From Enterobacter sp. JBIWA008 (GTDB lineage: Bacteria; Pseudomonadota; Gammaproteobacteria; Enterobacterales; Enterobacteriaceae): a DNA stretch of 64,000 nucleotides. Under the pieces are notes generated by a model. The model worked only from the letters and a program-made list of their open reading frames with translations. It ran no database searches and was not told where the DNA came from. How positions within the stretch are numbered: position 1 is the first letter of the stretch; every line of letters begins with the position of its first letter. A program made the translations under genes and the position numbers. Location: contig NZ_CP074149.1 of NCBI RefSeq assembly GCF_019968765.1, positions 4,588,001-4,652,000 on the forward strand, in the 5' to 3' direction. Shown here in pieces: positions 51,743 through 63,423 of the stretch.

Positions 51743-53011
51743 ATGAGCAAAACACATTTAACAGAACAGAAGTTTTCCGACTTCGCGCTGCACCCGAAGG
51801 TGATTGAAGCCCTTGAAAGTAAAGGGTTTCATAACTGCACGCCCATTCAGGCCCTCGCGCTGCCGCTGACGCTGGCCGGTCGCGATGTTGCCGGGCAGGC
51901 GCAAACCGGTACCGGCAAAACGATGGCGTTTTTAACGTCAACGTTTCATTATTTACTTTCTCACCCAACGATTGCAGACCGCAAAGTTAACCAGCCGCGC
52001 GCGCTAATTATGGCCCCGACGCGAGAACTGGCGGTACAGATCCACGCAGACGCTGAACCCCTGGCGCAGGCTACCGGCCTGAAGATTGGACTTGCCTATG
52101 GCGGCGACGGCTACGATAAACAGCTGAAAGTGCTGGAAAGTGGTGTGGATATCCTGATTGGTACCACCGGCCGTCTTATCGATTACGCCAAACAGAACCA
52201 CATTAACCTCGGCGCAATCCAGGTTGTGGTGCTTGATGAAGCTGACCGCATGTACGATCTGGGCTTCATTAAAGACATTCGCTGGCTGTTCCGCCGTATG
52301 CCTCCGGCCAATCAGCGTCTGAATATGCTGTTCTCTGCAACCCTCTCATACCGCGTACGCGAGCTGGCGTTCGAACAGATGAACAACGCCGAATATGTAG
52401 AAGTGGAACCTGAGCAGAAAACGGGTCACCGCATTAAAGAAGAGCTCTTCTATCCTTCCAATGAAGAGAAAATGCGTCTGCTGCAAACGCTGATTGAAGA
52501 AGAGTGGCCAGATCGCGCCATTATCTTCGCGAACACCAAACACCGTTGTGAAGACATCTGGGGCCATCTGGCTGCAGACGGTCACCGTGTTGGCCTGTTG
52601 ACAGGCGACGTGGCGCAGAAAAAACGCCTGCGTATTCTGGAAGAATTTACCCGTGGCGATCTTGATATCCTGGTCGCAACCGACGTAGCGGCACGTGGTT
52701 TACACATTCCGGCCGTGACGCACGTCTTTAACTACGATCTGCCAGACGACTGCGAAGACTATGTACACCGTATCGGTCGTACCGGTCGTGCGGGCGCAAG
52801 CGGTCACTCGATTAGCCTTGCTTGTGAAGAGTATGCGCTGAATCTTCCAGCCATTGAGACTTATATCGGTCACTCTATTCCGCAGAGCAAATACAATCCG
52901 GAAGCGCTGTTAAGCGAACTGCCGCCGCCTAAGCGTCTAACCCGCCCACGCTCCGGCAATGGTCCGCGTCGTTCTGGCGGCGCACCGCGTAATCGTCGTC
53001 GTTCAGGTTAA
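51743..53011 (+). CDS. rhlB: RhlB, DEAD-box RNA helicase
   Basis: This 422-residue RNA helicase is the degradosome partner of RNase E. The Q motif [12 protein letters not shown], motif I AQTGTGKT, the DEAD box [16 protein letters not shown] and [10 protein letters not shown] are visible. The basic Arg/Pro/Gly-rich C-terminal tail binds RNA. It is followed by gppA after six bases, so the two are co-transcribed. Confidence 0.97.
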   Translation: MSKTHLTEQKFSDFALHPKVIEALESKGFHNCTPIQALALPLTLAGRDVAGQAQTGTGKTMAFLTSTFHYLLSHPTIADRKVNQPRALIMAPTRELAVQIHADAEPLAQATGLKIGLAYGGDGYDKQLKVLESGVDILIGTTGRLIDYAKQNHINLGAIQVVVLDEADRMYDLGFIKDIRWLFRRMPPANQRLNMLFSATLSYRVRELAFEQMNNAEYVEVEPEQKTGHRIKEELFYPSNEEKMRLLQTLIEEEWPDRAIIFANTKHRCEDIWGHLAADGHRVGLLTGDVAQKKRLRILEEFTRGDLDILVATDVAARGLHIPAVTHVFNYDLPDDCEDYVHRIGRTGRAGASGHSISLACEEYALNLPAIETYIGHSIPQSKYNPEALLSELPPPKRLTRPRSGNGPRRSGGAPRNRRRSG

Positions 53012-53017
53012 GAAAAT

Positions 53018-54502
53018 ATGCTCAGCTCCACCTCGCTTTATGCGGCAATTGATCTCGGTTCGAATAGTTTTCATATGCTGGTTGTGCGCGAGGTGGCGGG
53101 AAGCATACAAACGCTGACGCGCATCAAGCGCAAGGTCCGCCTCGCGGCGGGCCTGAGCAGCAATAATCACCTCTCCCCTGAAGCCATGGAACGTGGCTGG
53201 CAGTGTCTGCGGCTCTTTGCCGAACGTCTGCAGGATATCCCGCACGCCCAAATCACCGTGGTCGCCACTGCGACACTCCGCCTGGCGGTTAACGCCGTGG
53301 ATTTCATTGCCAGAGCGCAGGAAATTCTGGGGTGTACGGTACAGGTTATCAGCGGTGAAGAAGAAGCTCGCCTGATTTACCAGGGCGTTGCACATACCAC
53401 GGGAGGTGACGATCGCCGTCTGGTGGTGGATATCGGCGGTGCCAGTACCGAGCTTGTGACCGGCACCGGCGCGCAGGCAACGTCGCTGTTCAGCCTGTCG
53501 ATGGGCTGCGTGACCTGGCTTGAGCGCTACTTTACCGATCGGAACCTGGCGAAAGAGAACTTCGACGAGGCAGAAAACGCCGCGCGCGAGGTGTTACGCC
53601 CGGTAACGGATGAACTGCGCTATCACGGCTGGAAAGTCTGCGTGGGTGCCTCAGGTACGGTGCAGGCTCTCCAGGAAATCATGATGGCGCAGGGAATGGA
53701 CGAGCGGATTACGCTTGCCAAACTTCAGCAGCTGAAACAGCGCGCCATTCAGTGCGGACGCCTGGAAGAGCTGGAAATTGAAGGCCTGACGCTGGAACGC
53801 GCGCTGGTCTTCCCGAGCGGGCTGGCCATTCTTATCGCCATTTTCACCGAGTTGAACATCCAGTGTATGACCCTGGCCGGCGGCGCGCTGCGCGAAGGTC
53901 TGGTCTACGGGATGTTGCATCTGTCGGTCGATCAGGATATCCGCAGCCGTACCCTGCGCAACGTGCAGCGTCGTTTTCTGGTTGATATCGATCAGGCAGG
54001 ACGTGTGTCGCAGCTGGCGTCACGCTTCGCCGATCAGGTCGCGAACGCCTGGGACCTTGATCATCTGAGCCGGGATTTACTGCTGAGCGCCTGTGCGCTC
54101 CATGAAGTCGGACTGAGCATTGATTTTAAGCAGGCACCGGCTCACGCAGCGTATCTGGTACGCAACCTTGATTTACCGGGCTATACACCCGCGCAGAAAA
54201 AATTGCTGGCAACGCTGCTGCTGAACCAGACCAATGCCGTCGATCTCTCCTCTTTGCATCAGCAAAACGCCGTACCGCCGCGCGTGGCCGAGCATATGTG
54301 CCGCCTGCTGCGTCTGGCGATCCTGTTTGCCAGCCGCCGCCGCGATGATTTGCTGCCCGCCATTAATCTGGTGGCCGATGACGAGAAGCTTTCGCTGACG
54401 CTGCCGGAGAACTGGATTGATCGTCACCCGTTAGGGGCAGAAATGATCGAGCAGGAATGCCAGTGGCAGAGCTATGTGCACTGGGTGCTGGAAGTAAAGT
54501 AA
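53018..54502 (+). CDS. gppA: GppA, pppGpp phosphohydrolase/exopolyphosphatase
   Basis: This 494-residue enzyme of the ASKHA family converts pppGpp to ppGpp and hydrolyses polyphosphate. The phosphate loops [15 protein letters not shown] near the N terminus and [13 protein letters not shown] are visible, and the C-terminal half is an HD-like helical domain. It starts [12 protein letters not shown]. It follows rhlB closely and ends at a REP element before the opposing rep gene. Confidence 0.96.
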   Translation: MLSSTSLYAAIDLGSNSFHMLVVREVAGSIQTLTRIKRKVRLAAGLSSNNHLSPEAMERGWQCLRLFAERLQDIPHAQITVVATATLRLAVNAVDFIARAQEILGCTVQVISGEEEARLIYQGVAHTTGGDDRRLVVDIGGASTELVTGTGAQATSLFSLSMGCVTWLERYFTDRNLAKENFDEAENAAREVLRPVTDELRYHGWKVCVGASGTVQALQEIMMAQGMDERITLAKLQQLKQRAIQCGRLEELEIEGLTLERALVFPSGLAILIAIFTELNIQCMTLAGGALREGLVYGMLHLSVDQDIRSRTLRNVQRRFLVDIDQAGRVSQLASRFADQVANAWDLDHLSRDLLLSACALHEVGLSIDFKQAPAHAAYLVRNLDLPGYTPAQKKLLATLLLNQTNAVDLSSLHQQNAVPPRVAEHMCRLLRLAILFASRRRDDLLPAINLVADDEKLSLTLPENWIDRHPLGAEMIEQECQWQSYVHWVLEVK

Positions 54503-54515
54503 GATAGTGAAACAT

Positions 54516-54542
54516 GCCGGGTGGCGCTGCGCTTACCCGGCC
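54516..54542. repeat. REP-type palindromic element
   Basis: GCCGGGTGGCGCTGCGCTTACCCGGC lies between the convergent gppA and rep genes. It is almost identical to the copy at 59923. Confidence 0.78.
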
Positions 54543-54558
54543 AACAATCCCTTCGGAC

Positions 54559-56583
54559 TCATCCTTTCTCTTTGGCTTTTGCCAGCATGGCGCGGATGTT
54601 CGCCACGTTAGCCTGCCCCTTGTGCATCCGCTCTTCTGCGGTAATTACTTTGCGCTCCTGTTCCCAGATCACGTCATCCTGCGGCAGTTCCAGCAGGAAA
54701 CGACTCGGCTCCGGGCGAACCAGTTCACCATACTGGCGGCGCTCTTTACAGAGCGTGAACGTCAGCTCTTTCTGCGCACGGGTGATCCCCACGTAGGCCA
54801 GGCGGCGCTCCTCGTCGACGTTGTCTTCATCAATGCTGCTCTGGTGCGGCAACAATCCCTCTTCCATACCGACCAGATACACATACGGAAACTCAAGCCC
54901 TTTTGACGCATGCAGCGTCATCAGCTGAACCTGATCGGCCTCTTCTTCGCTCTCGCCGCGCTCCATCATGTCGCGCAGGGTAAAGCGGGTGACCACCTGC
55001 GTCAGGGTCATTGGCTCGTCGATTTCAGAGCCCTCCAGCATTTCTGTCATCCAGCTGAAGAGCTGGTTAACGTTTTTCATGCGCATCTCAGCCGCTTTCG
55101 GGCTGGCTGAGGTTTCATACAGCCAGGACTCATAGTCGATGCCGTGAATGAGATCGCGCACTGCCGCCACCGGCTCGCGCTCCGCGAGACGCTGCACTTC
55201 GCCGAGCCAGTGGGTGAAGCGGGTTAACGAGTCATACCCGCGTCCGGTTAACGTTTGGCTCAGCCCCATGTCAAAGCTGGCGGTAAACATACTTTTATTG
55301 CGGGTCATCGCCCACTCGCCGAGCTTTTGCAGCGTCGCCGGGCCAATCTCGCGTTTTGGCGTATTCACGATGCGCAGAAACGCGCTGTCGTCATCCGGGT
55401 TAGTGAGCACGCGCAGATAGGCCAGCAGATCTTTAATTTCTGGTCGTGAGAAGAACGACGTGCCGCCCGAGATTTTGTACGGAATGCGGTTCTGCATCAG
55501 CATCTTTTCAAAGACGCGAGACTGGTGATTGCCGCGATAGAGGATCGCGTAATCCTTATATTCGGTTTTGTTGACGAAGTGGTGCGCGATGAGTTCGCCC
55601 GTCACGCGCTCCGCTTCATGATCCTCATTATTGGCGCTGAGCACTTTCAGCTCCGTACCGTAGCCCAGTTCGGAGAAGAGACGCTTCTCAAAGACGTGCG
55701 GGTTATTGGCAATCAGGATGTTTGCTGCCTTCAGGATACGTCCTGAGGAGCGGTAGTTCTGCTCCAGCTTAATCACCTGCAGGGCGGGGAAATCTTTGCT
55801 CAGCAGCACCAGGTTTTGTGGGCGTGCACCGCGCCAGGAGTAAATTGACTGGTCGTCGTCGCCTACCACGGTGAAACGCGCGCGCTGCCCCACCAGCAGC
55901 TTCACCAGCTCGTACTGGCTGGTGTTGGTGTCCTGATATTCATCCACCAGCAGGTAGCGGATTTTATTCTGCCAGCGCTCGCGCACTTCTTCATTGCGCT
56001 GCAGCAGCAGCGTGGGCAGCAGGATCAGGTCGTCAAAGTCCAGCACGTTGCACGCTTTCATATGCGCATCGTACAGACCGTAGCAGTGGGCGAAGATCCG
56101 ATCCCGTTCGCCTTTGGCGATCGCCGCGGCCTGGGCCGGCATCATCAGATCGTTTTTCCAGTTCGAGATCGTCGAGATCAGCTGCTGCAACAGCACTTTG
56201 TCATCTTCGATCAGCCCCTCGGTGAGCTCTTTGAGCAGCGCCACCTGATCGGTATCGTCAAAGAGCGAGAAGTTGGACTTCATTCCCAGCGCCGCATACT
56301 CGCGTTTTATGATATCCAGCCCCAGCGTGTGGAAGGTGGAGATCATCAGGCCGCGCGCCTCTTTACGGCCCAGCGTCTGACCGACACGCTCTTTCATCTC
56401 GCGCGCCGCTTTATTGGTAAAGGTGACCGCTGCAATGTGTCGCGCCTGATACCCGCAGTTGTGGATCAGATGGGCGATTTTATTGGTGATCACGCGGGTT
56501 TTACCCGAACCGGCCCCTGCCAGCACCAGGCATGGTCCAGTAACGAATTCGACCGCTTGTTGTTGTCCAGGGTTTAAACGCAT
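54559..56583 (-). CDS. rep: Rep, ATP-dependent DNA helicase
   Basis: This 674-residue superfamily 1A 3'-5' helicase is a replisome accessory motor that clears proteins ahead of forks. Walker [16 protein letters not shown] is at about 22-36, [15 protein letters not shown] is motif II and [13 protein letters not shown] is motif VI. It is a paralogue of UvrD in this window. I chose the ATG at 56583 ([13 protein letters not shown]). The frame stays open to 56781, but that would overlap the promoter of the divergent ppiC-type gene. Confidence 0.97.
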   Translation of the reverse strand: MRLNPGQQQAVEFVTGPCLVLAGAGSGKTRVITNKIAHLIHNCGYQARHIAAVTFTNKAAREMKERVGQTLGRKEARGLMISTFHTLGLDIIKREYAALGMKSNFSLFDDTDQVALLKELTEGLIEDDKVLLQQLISTISNWKNDLMMPAQAAAIAKGERDRIFAHCYGLYDAHMKACNVLDFDDLILLPTLLLQRNEEVRERWQNKIRYLLVDEYQDTNTSQYELVKLLVGQRARFTVVGDDDQSIYSWRGARPQNLVLLSKDFPALQVIKLEQNYRSSGRILKAANILIANNPHVFEKRLFSELGYGTELKVLSANNEDHEAERVTGELIAHHFVNKTEYKDYAILYRGNHQSRVFEKMLMQNRIPYKISGGTSFFSRPEIKDLLAYLRVLTNPDDDSAFLRIVNTPKREIGPATLQKLGEWAMTRNKSMFTASFDMGLSQTLTGRGYDSLTRFTHWLGEVQRLAEREPVAAVRDLIHGIDYESWLYETSASPKAAEMRMKNVNQLFSWMTEMLEGSEIDEPMTLTQVVTRFTLRDMMERGESEEEADQVQLMTLHASKGLEFPYVYLVGMEEGLLPHQSSIDEDNVDEERRLAYVGITRAQKELTFTLCKERRQYGELVRPEPSRFLLELPQDDVIWEQERKVITAEERMHKGQANVANIRAMLAKAKEKG

Positions 56584-56695
56584 GGGAGTATTGCTCAATC
56601 TTCGAACGGGGTGTGGATTGTAGCAGAAAGCCGGGCGCAGATTTACCGGCTGATGATAAAGTGGAGAAATCGCGTTTAACCCGTAGAGCAGAACC

Positions 56696-57309
<614 letters not shown>

Positions 57310-57313
57310 ACAG

Positions 57314-57346
57314 CAAGGCCTTCTCTAAGAGAAGGCCTTGAATGTT
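57314..57346 (+). terminator. Terminator of ppiC
   Basis: CAAGGCCTTCTC and GAGAAGGCCTTG form a 12-bp stem around a 3-base loop, followed by a short T-containing tract. It begins four bases past the ppiC stop. Confidence 0.88.
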
Positions 57347-57350
57347 TGCA

Positions 57351-57383
57351 CCCTCTCCCCGTGGGAGAGGGCCGGGGTGAGGG
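57351..57383. repeat. CCCTCTCCC / GGGTGAGGG intergenic repeat
   Basis: CCCTCTCCC-cgt-GGGAGAGGG forms a 9-bp stem followed by CCGGGGTGAGGG. It is the same family as 20084, in opposite orientation, between convergent ppiC and ilvC. Confidence 0.65.
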
Positions 57384-57402
57384 CATCAGCCCGCACCAGG
57401 TG

Positions 57403-58878
57403 TTAACCCGCTACCGCGATACGCTTCATATCGGTCATGTAGCCGCGCAGTTTGTGACCCACTTTCTCGATCTGGTGGCTGCGAATCGCTTCGTTCACAT
57501 CGCGCAGCTGCGCGTTATCCACGGCACCTTCCGCAATCGCTTTACCCAGATCGCCCGTCTGCAGAGTGGTCATAAACTCTTTCAGCAGCGGTACGCAGGC
57601 GTAAGAGAACAGGTAGTTACCGTATTCTGCGGTATCAGAAATAACCACGTTCATTTCATACAGACGCTTACGGGCGATGGTGTTCGCGATCAGCGGCAGC
57701 TCGTGCAGAGATTCGTAGTACGCAGACTCTTCGATGATGCCGGAATCCACCATGGTTTCGAACGCCAGCTCAACGCCTGCTTTCACCATTGCGATCATCA
57801 GTACGCCTTTATCAAAGTACTCCTGCTCGCCGATTTTACCTTCATACTGTGGTGCGGTTTCGAACGCGGTTTTACCGGTCTCTTCACGCCAGGTCAGCAG
57901 GTTTTTATCGTCATTCGCCCAGTCCGCCATCATGCCGGAAGAGAATTCGCCGGAGATGATGTCGTCCATGTGTTTCTGGAACAGCGGTGCCATGATGGTT
58001 TTCAGCTGTTCAGACAGCGCGTAAGCACGCAGTTTTGCCGGGTTGGACAGACGGTCCATCATCAGCGTAATACCGCCCTGCTTCAGCGCTTCGGTGATGG
58101 TTTCCCAGCCGAACTGAATCAGTTTTTCCGCGTATGCCGGGTCGGTACCCTCTTCCACCAGCTTGTCGAAGCACAGCAGAGAACCGGCCTGCAGCATGCC
58201 GCACAGGATGGTCTGCTCGCCCATCAGGTCAGATTTCACTTCGGCAACGAAGGAAGATTCCAGCACGCCCGCACGGTGGCCGCCGGTCGCCGCTGCCCAT
58301 GCTTTGGCAATCGCCATGCCTTCGCCTTTCGGATCGTTTTCCGGGTGTACCGCGATCAGGGTCGGCACGCCGAAACCACGCTTGTACTCTTCACGTACTT
58401 CGGTACCCGGGCACTTTGGTGCCACCATCACCACGGTGATGTCTTTACGGATCTGCTCGCCCACTTCAACGATGTTAAAGCCGTGGGAGTAACCCAGCGC
58501 GGCGCCGTCTTTCATCAGCGGCTGTACGGAACGCACTACGTCAGAGTGCTGCTTGTCCGGCGTCAGGTTAACCACCAGATCCGCCTGCGGGATCAGCTCT
58601 TCGTAGGTACCCACTTTGAAGCCGTTTTCGGTTGCTTTGCGCCAGGAAGCACGCTTCTCAGCAATCGCTTCTTTACGCAGGGCATAGGAGATATCCAGAC
58701 CGGAATCACGCATGTTCAGGCCCTGGTTCAGACCCTGAGCGCCACAGCCGACGATGACCACTTTTTTACCCTGAAGGTAGCTCGCGCCATCGGCAAATTC
58801 GTCGCGCGCCATGAAGCGGCATTTGCCCAGCTGCGCCAGCTGCTGGCGCAAGTTCAGTGTATTAAAGTAGTTAGCCAT
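57403..58878 (-). CDS. ilvC: Ketol-acid reductoisomerase, class II
   Basis: This 491-residue long-form KARI is the second common step of valine and isoleucine synthesis, converting acetolactate or acetohydroxybutyrate to the dihydroxy acid. The NADPH Rossmann motif [11 protein letters not shown] is near 45-55 and [19 protein letters not shown] follows. The duplicated C-terminal knotted domain gives the class II length. It is divergent from its activator gene ilvY. Confidence 0.98.
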   Translation of the reverse strand: MANYFNTLNLRQQLAQLGKCRFMARDEFADGASYLQGKKVVIVGCGAQGLNQGLNMRDSGLDISYALRKEAIAEKRASWRKATENGFKVGTYEELIPQADLVVNLTPDKQHSDVVRSVQPLMKDGAALGYSHGFNIVEVGEQIRKDITVVMVAPKCPGTEVREEYKRGFGVPTLIAVHPENDPKGEGMAIAKAWAAATGGHRAGVLESSFVAEVKSDLMGEQTILCGMLQAGSLLCFDKLVEEGTDPAYAEKLIQFGWETITEALKQGGITLMMDRLSNPAKLRAYALSEQLKTIMAPLFQKHMDDIISGEFSSGMMADWANDDKNLLTWREETGKTAFETAPQYEGKIGEQEYFDKGVLMIAMVKAGVELAFETMVDSGIIEESAYYESLHELPLIANTIARKRLYEMNVVISDTAEYGNYLFSYACVPLLKEFMTTLQTGDLGKAIAEGAVDNAQLRDVNEAIRSHQIEKVGHKLRGYMTDMKRIAVAG

Positions 58879-58992
58879 GGGTGATACCTCGTGATGTTGT
58901 GTGTCTTATTGTTCGGTTCGCGTTTCAGCGAGAATGTACCCACATTACAACAGGAAATTTATTGCGGAAATTGATATATTCACAACGTCATG

Positions 58993-59007
58993 TTGCAATT
59001 TTTGCAA
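58993..59007. promoter_or_regulatory. Candidate IlvY operator
   Basis: Two self-complementary TTGCAA elements are separated by three T bases in the 152-bp ilvC-ilvY gap. IlvY binds tandem sites between these genes in E. coli. This is the only clear dyad, so I infer it is one of them. Confidence 0.45.
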
Positions 59008-59030
59008 TATAAAAAGAGGGAGTGGAATCG

Positions 59031-59921
59031 GTGGATTTACGCGATCTGAAAATGTTCCTGCACCTGGCGGAAAGCCGTCATTTTGGCCGCAGCGCCCGGG
59101 CGATGCACGTTAGTCCTTCCACGCTTTCGCGCCAGATCCAGCGCCTTGAGGAAGATCTCGGCCAGCCGCTGTTCGTGCGCGATAACCGCACCGTCACCCT
59201 CACGGAAGCGGGCGAAGAGCTGCGTATTTTTGCCCAGCAGACGCTGTTGCAATACCAGCAGCTGCGGCACTCGATTGACCAGCAGGGGCCGTCACTTTCC
59301 GGCGAGCTGCATATTTTCTGCTCCGTGACCGCCGCCTATAGCCATCTGCCGCCCATTCTCGACCGCTTCCGAGCGGCGCATCCGTCGGTTGAAATTAAAC
59401 TCACCACCGGCGACGCCGCCGACGCAATGGAAAAAGTGGTCACGGGTGAAGCGGATCTCGCCATTGCCGGGAAACCCGAAACCCTGCCGGGGGCGGTGGC
59501 ATTCTCAATGCTGGAGAATCTGGCGGTGGTACTGATTGCCCCGGCGCTGCCCTGCCCGGTGCGTAACCAGGTGTCGGTGGAAAAACCGGACTGGTCCACG
59601 GTGCCGTTTATCATGGCCGATCAGGGGCCGGTGCGCCGCCGCATCGAGCTGTGGTTCCGCCGCCAGAAAATTAGCAATCCTTCGATTTACGCCACGGTCA
59701 GCGGCCATGAGGCGATGGTGTCGATGGTGGCGCTGGGCTGTGGCGTGGCGCTGCTGCCGGAAGTGGTGCTGGAAAACAGCCCCGAACCGGTGCGCAATCG
59801 CGTGATGATTCTGGAGCGCAGCGACGAGAAGACGCCGTTTGAGCTTGGCGTGTGCGCACAAAAAAAGCGGCTGCATGAGCCGCTTATTGATGCGTTCTGG
59901 AAGATATTGCCGAACCACTGA
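59031..59921 (+). CDS. ilvY: IlvY, LysR-type activator of ilvC
   Basis: This 296-residue LysR-family regulator activates ilvC in response to acetolactate or acetohydroxybutyrate. The N-terminal helix-turn-helix includes GRSARAMHVSPSTLSRQIQR, and the effector domain follows. I chose the GTG at 59031 (DLRDLKMFLHLAE), because AGAGGGAG lies about ten bases upstream. A GTG three codons earlier is too close to that ribosome site. Confidence 0.96.
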   Translation: MDLRDLKMFLHLAESRHFGRSARAMHVSPSTLSRQIQRLEEDLGQPLFVRDNRTVTLTEAGEELRIFAQQTLLQYQQLRHSIDQQGPSLSGELHIFCSVTAAYSHLPPILDRFRAAHPSVEIKLTTGDAADAMEKVVTGEADLAIAGKPETLPGAVAFSMLENLAVVLIAPALPCPVRNQVSVEKPDWSTVPFIMADQGPVRRRIELWFRRQKISNPSIYATVSGHEAMVSMVALGCGVALLPEVVLENSPEPVRNRVMILERSDEKTPFELGVCAQKKRLHEPLIDAFWKILPNH

Positions 59922-59922
59922 A

Positions 59923-59949
59923 GCCGGGTGGCGCTACGCTTACCCGGCC
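59923..59949. repeat. REP-type palindromic element
   Basis: GCCGGGTGGCGCTACGCTTACCCGGC lies between the convergent ilvY and ilvA genes. It differs from the 54516 copy at one base in the core. Confidence 0.78.
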
Positions 59950-59966
59950 TACGCGCAGCTCTACCA

Positions 59967-61511
59967 CTAGCCTGCCAGGAAGAAGCGGAACGCCGGGTTA
60001 TGGGTTTCGTCGTGACACTCATAGCCCAGCTCGTTGAGCCGCGTTTCAAAATCAGGCTCGTGCTCGCCCAGTTCGAACGCCGCCAGCACGCGGCCGTAGT
60101 CGGTGCCGTGGCTACGGTAGTGGAACAGAGAGATGTTCCAGTGCGTGCCCAGCGTGTGCAGGAACTTGAGCAGCGCGCCCGGCGATTCCGGGAACTCGAA
60201 GCTGAACAGACGTTCCCTGAGCGGCTTCGATGGACGCCCGCCGACCATGTAGCGCACGTGCAGCTTCGCCATCTCGTCGTCAGAGAGATCGACCACGCTG
60301 TAGCCGCCCTCATGCAGCAGGTTGAGGATCTCTTTGCGCTCCTCCACGCCGCGGCTCAGACGCACGCCGACAAAAATGCAGGCGTCTTTGGCATCGGCAA
60401 AACGGTAGTTAAATTCCGTTACCGAACGGCCGCCCAGCAGCTGGCAGAACTTCAGGAAGCTGCCCTTCTCTTCAGGAATCGTCACCGCCAGCAGCGCTTC
60501 CCGCTGTTCGCCCAGCTCGCAGCGCTCGGAAACGTAGCGCAGACCGTGGAAGTTCACGTTCGCACCAGACAGCACGTGCGCCAGTCGCTCGCCGCGAATG
60601 TTGTGCTGCGCAATGTATTTCTTCATTCCCGCCAGCGCCAGCGCGCCTGACGGTTCCGCCACCGCACGCACATCCTCGAACAGATCCTTCATCGCCGCGC
60701 AGATGGCGTCGCTATCAACCGTGATGATATCGTCGAGATACTCCTGGCACAGGCGGAAGGTTTCGTCCCCAATGCGCTTCACCGCCACGCCTTCGGCAAA
60801 CAGCCCGACGCGCGGAAGGTCTACCGGATGCCCGGCATCCAGCGCCGCTTTCAGGCAGGCAGAATCTTCCGCTTCAACGGCGATGACTTTGATCTGCGGC
60901 ATCAGCTGCTTGATCAGCACTGCGACACCTGCAGCAAGGCCGCCACCGCCAACCGGAACGAAGACGCGGTCGAGGTGGGCATCCTGCTGCAGCAGTTCCA
61001 GCGCCAGCGTGCCCTGCCCGGCAATCACCATCGGGTGGTCGAACGGCGGCACCCAGGTAAAACCCTGCTGCTGCGCCAGCTCAATCGCTTTGGCTTTCGC
61101 TTCGTCGAAATTAGCCCCGTGGAGCAGCACTTCCCCGCCGAAACCGCGTACCGCATCGACTTTGATATCCGCCGTGGCAACCGGCATCACGATTAACGCT
61201 TTCAGCCCCAGACGCGCAGACGAAAACGCCACACCCTGGGCGTGGTTGCCAGCCGACGCGGTAATGACGCCGCGCGCTTTCTGCTCGTCGGTCAGTCCGG
61301 CCATCATCGCGTAGGCGCCGCGCAGCTTAAAGCTGTGCACCGGCTGACGGTCTTCGCGCTTCACCAGAATAACGTTGTCGAGACGCGAGGATAGTTTTTC
61401 CATTTTCTGCAGGGGCGTGACCTGCACGGCTTCATAGACCGGCGCGCGCAGCACCGCTCTCAGGTATTCCGCCCCCTCGGGGGCGGCGGATAAGGGTTGT
61501 GACTCGGCCAT
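59967..61511 (-). CDS. ilvA: Threonine deaminase, biosynthetic
   Basis: This 514-residue PLP enzyme converts threonine to 2-oxobutanoate, the entry to isoleucine synthesis, and is inhibited by isoleucine. The PLP lysine is in HSFKLRGAYAM, SAGNHAQGVAF follows and PVGGGGLAAG binds the phosphate. Two ACT-like regulatory domains lie at the C terminus. Two ATGs overlap the ilvD stop (TAATGATG). I use the second, matching E. coli; the first at 61514 would add one Met. Confidence 0.97.
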   Translation of the reverse strand: MAESQPLSAAPEGAEYLRAVLRAPVYEAVQVTPLQKMEKLSSRLDNVILVKREDRQPVHSFKLRGAYAMMAGLTDEQKARGVITASAGNHAQGVAFSSARLGLKALIVMPVATADIKVDAVRGFGGEVLLHGANFDEAKAKAIELAQQQGFTWVPPFDHPMVIAGQGTLALELLQQDAHLDRVFVPVGGGGLAAGVAVLIKQLMPQIKVIAVEAEDSACLKAALDAGHPVDLPRVGLFAEGVAVKRIGDETFRLCQEYLDDIITVDSDAICAAMKDLFEDVRAVAEPSGALALAGMKKYIAQHNIRGERLAHVLSGANVNFHGLRYVSERCELGEQREALLAVTIPEEKGSFLKFCQLLGGRSVTEFNYRFADAKDACIFVGVRLSRGVEERKEILNLLHEGGYSVVDLSDDEMAKLHVRYMVGGRPSKPLRERLFSFEFPESPGALLKFLHTLGTHWNISLFHYRSHGTDYGRVLAAFELGEHEPDFETRLNELGYECHDETHNPAFRFFLAG

Positions 61512-61513
61512 CA

Positions 61514-63364
61514 TTAGCCCCCAAGTTTAGATTTATCGCGCACCGCGCCTTTATCTGCACTGGTGGCAAGGCTCGCGTAAGCGCGCAGGGCGAAGGAAAC
61601 TTCACGCTGGCGGTCTTTCGGCGTCCAGGCTTTATCGCCGCGGGCTTCCTGCGCTTCACGACGGGCCGCAATTTCCTGGTCACTCAGCTTGAGCTGAATG
61701 CCGCGATTCGGAATGTCGATTTCGATCAGGTCGCCGTCTTCGATGATGGCGATGTTGCCGCCGCTTGCCGCTTCCGGGGAAACGTGGCCGATAGAGAGGC
61801 CGGAGGTTCCGCCGGAGAAACGCCCGTCGGTAATCAGCGCACAGGCTTTACCGAGGCCCATGGATTTCAGGAAGGTGGTTGGATAGAGCATCTCCTGCAT
61901 GCCCGGGCCGCCTTTCGGCCCTTCGTAGCGAATGACAACCACGTCGCCTTCCACCACTTTGCCGCCGAGGATCGCGTCTACCGCTTCATCCTGGCTTTCG
62001 TACACTTTCGCCGGACCGGTGAATTTCAGGATGCTGTCGTCCACGCCTGCGGTTTTCACGATGCAGCCGTTTTCCGCGAAGTTACCATACAGCACGGCCA
62101 GACCGCCGTCTTTGCTGTAGGCATGTTCCAGCGAGCGGATGCAGCCTTCGGCGCGGTCATCGTCCAGGGTATCCCAGCGGCAATCCTGCGAAAACGCCTG
62201 CGTGGTGCGAATACCGGCGGGACCGGCGCGGAACATTTTTTTCACCGCGTCGTCTTTGGTCAGCATCACGTCGTACTGGTCCAGCGACTCCGGCAGCGTC
62301 AGGCCGAGCACGTTTTTAACCTCACGGTTCAGCAGACCGGCGCGATCCAGCTCGCCCAGAATACCGATGACGCCACCGGCACGGTGCACGTCTTCCATAT
62401 GGTACTTCTGGGTACTCGGCGCAACCTTACACAGCTGCGGCACTTTGCGGGAGAGCTTGTCGATATCGCTCATGGTGAAGTCGATTTCGGCTTCCTGCGC
62501 AGCAGCCAGCAGGTGCAGAACGGTGTTGGTGGAACCGCCCATCGCGATATCCAGGGTCATGGCGTTCTCGAACGCGGCTTTGCTGGCGATGTTGCGCGGC
62601 AGCGCGCTGGCGTCGTCCTGCTCGTAGTAGCGTTTGGTCAGCTCAACGATGCGCTTACCGGCGTTAAGGAACAGCTGCTTACGGTCAGCATGGGTCGCCA
62701 GCAGCGAGCCGTTGCCCGGCTGAGAAAGACCCAGCGCTTCAGTCAGGCAGTTCATGGAGTTGGCGGTGAACATTCCGGAACAGGAGCCGCAGGTCGGACA
62801 CGCGGAGCGTTCCACCTGGTCACTCTGCTCGTCAGAGACTTTCGGGTCCGCGCCCTGGATCATCGCATCGACCAGGTCGAGCTTGATGATTTTGTCGGAG
62901 AGCTTGGTTTTCCCCGCTTCCATTGGACCACCGGAGACGAAGATCACCGGAATGTTCAGGCGCAGGGAGGCCATCAGCATCCCCGGGGTGATTTTGTCGC
63001 AGTTGGAGATACAAACCATCGCATCGGCGCAGTGGGCGTTAACCATGTACTCAACCGAGTCAGCGATCAGCTCGCGCGACGGCAGTGAATAGAGCATGCC
63101 CCCGTGCCCCATCGCGATACCGTCATCCACCGCAATGGTGTTGAACTCTTTCGCCACGCCGCCGGAGGCTTCGATTTGCTCGGCAACCAGCTTGCCGAGA
63201 TCGCGCAGGTGCACGTGGCCCGGTACGAACTGGGTGAAGGAGTTCACCACGGCGATAATCGGCTTGCCGAAATCGGCGTCGGTCATTCCGGTGGCGCGCC
63301 ACAGAGCGCGGGCACCCGCCATATTACGGCCGTGGGTGGTGGTGGCTGAACGATACTTAGGCAT
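61514..63364 (-). CDS. ilvD: Dihydroxy-acid dehydratase
   Basis: This 616-residue iron-sulfur dehydratase makes the 2-oxo acids for valine and isoleucine. The cluster-binding cysteines are in [10 protein letters not shown] and [17 protein letters not shown], and [19 protein letters not shown] is near the C terminus. It lies between ilvE and ilvA in the ilvEDA part of the operon, and its TAA overlaps the ilvA start. Confidence 0.98.
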   Translation of the reverse strand: MPKYRSATTTHGRNMAGARALWRATGMTDADFGKPIIAVVNSFTQFVPGHVHLRDLGKLVAEQIEASGGVAKEFNTIAVDDGIAMGHGGMLYSLPSRELIADSVEYMVNAHCADAMVCISNCDKITPGMLMASLRLNIPVIFVSGGPMEAGKTKLSDKIIKLDLVDAMIQGADPKVSDEQSDQVERSACPTCGSCSGMFTANSMNCLTEALGLSQPGNGSLLATHADRKQLFLNAGKRIVELTKRYYEQDDASALPRNIASKAAFENAMTLDIAMGGSTNTVLHLLAAAQEAEIDFTMSDIDKLSRKVPQLCKVAPSTQKYHMEDVHRAGGVIGILGELDRAGLLNREVKNVLGLTLPESLDQYDVMLTKDDAVKKMFRAGPAGIRTTQAFSQDCRWDTLDDDRAEGCIRSLEHAYSKDGGLAVLYGNFAENGCIVKTAGVDDSILKFTGPAKVYESQDEAVDAILGGKVVEGDVVVIRYEGPKGGPGMQEMLYPTTFLKSMGLGKACALITDGRFSGGTSGLSIGHVSPEAASGGNIAIIEDGDLIEIDIPNRGIQLKLSDQEIAARREAQEARGDKAWTPKDRQREVSFALRAYASLATSADKGAVRDKSKLGG

Positions 63365-63423
63365 GCTTTATTTACTCCCGTCTGACTATTAATGGGACGG
63401 TGCGTGCCGTCCCAAATTTATGC

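Noticed and set aside
57346-58884. A 512-codon plus-strand open frame antisense to ilvC
   Set aside because: Phe/His/Gln/Arg-rich text with no domain, exactly covering ilvC. It is a shadow of a strongly codon-biased gene.
61499-63088. A 529-codon plus-strand open frame antisense to ilvD
   Set aside because: Same reason as for ilvC: it lies inside a highly conserved enzyme gene and shows no recognisable protein features.
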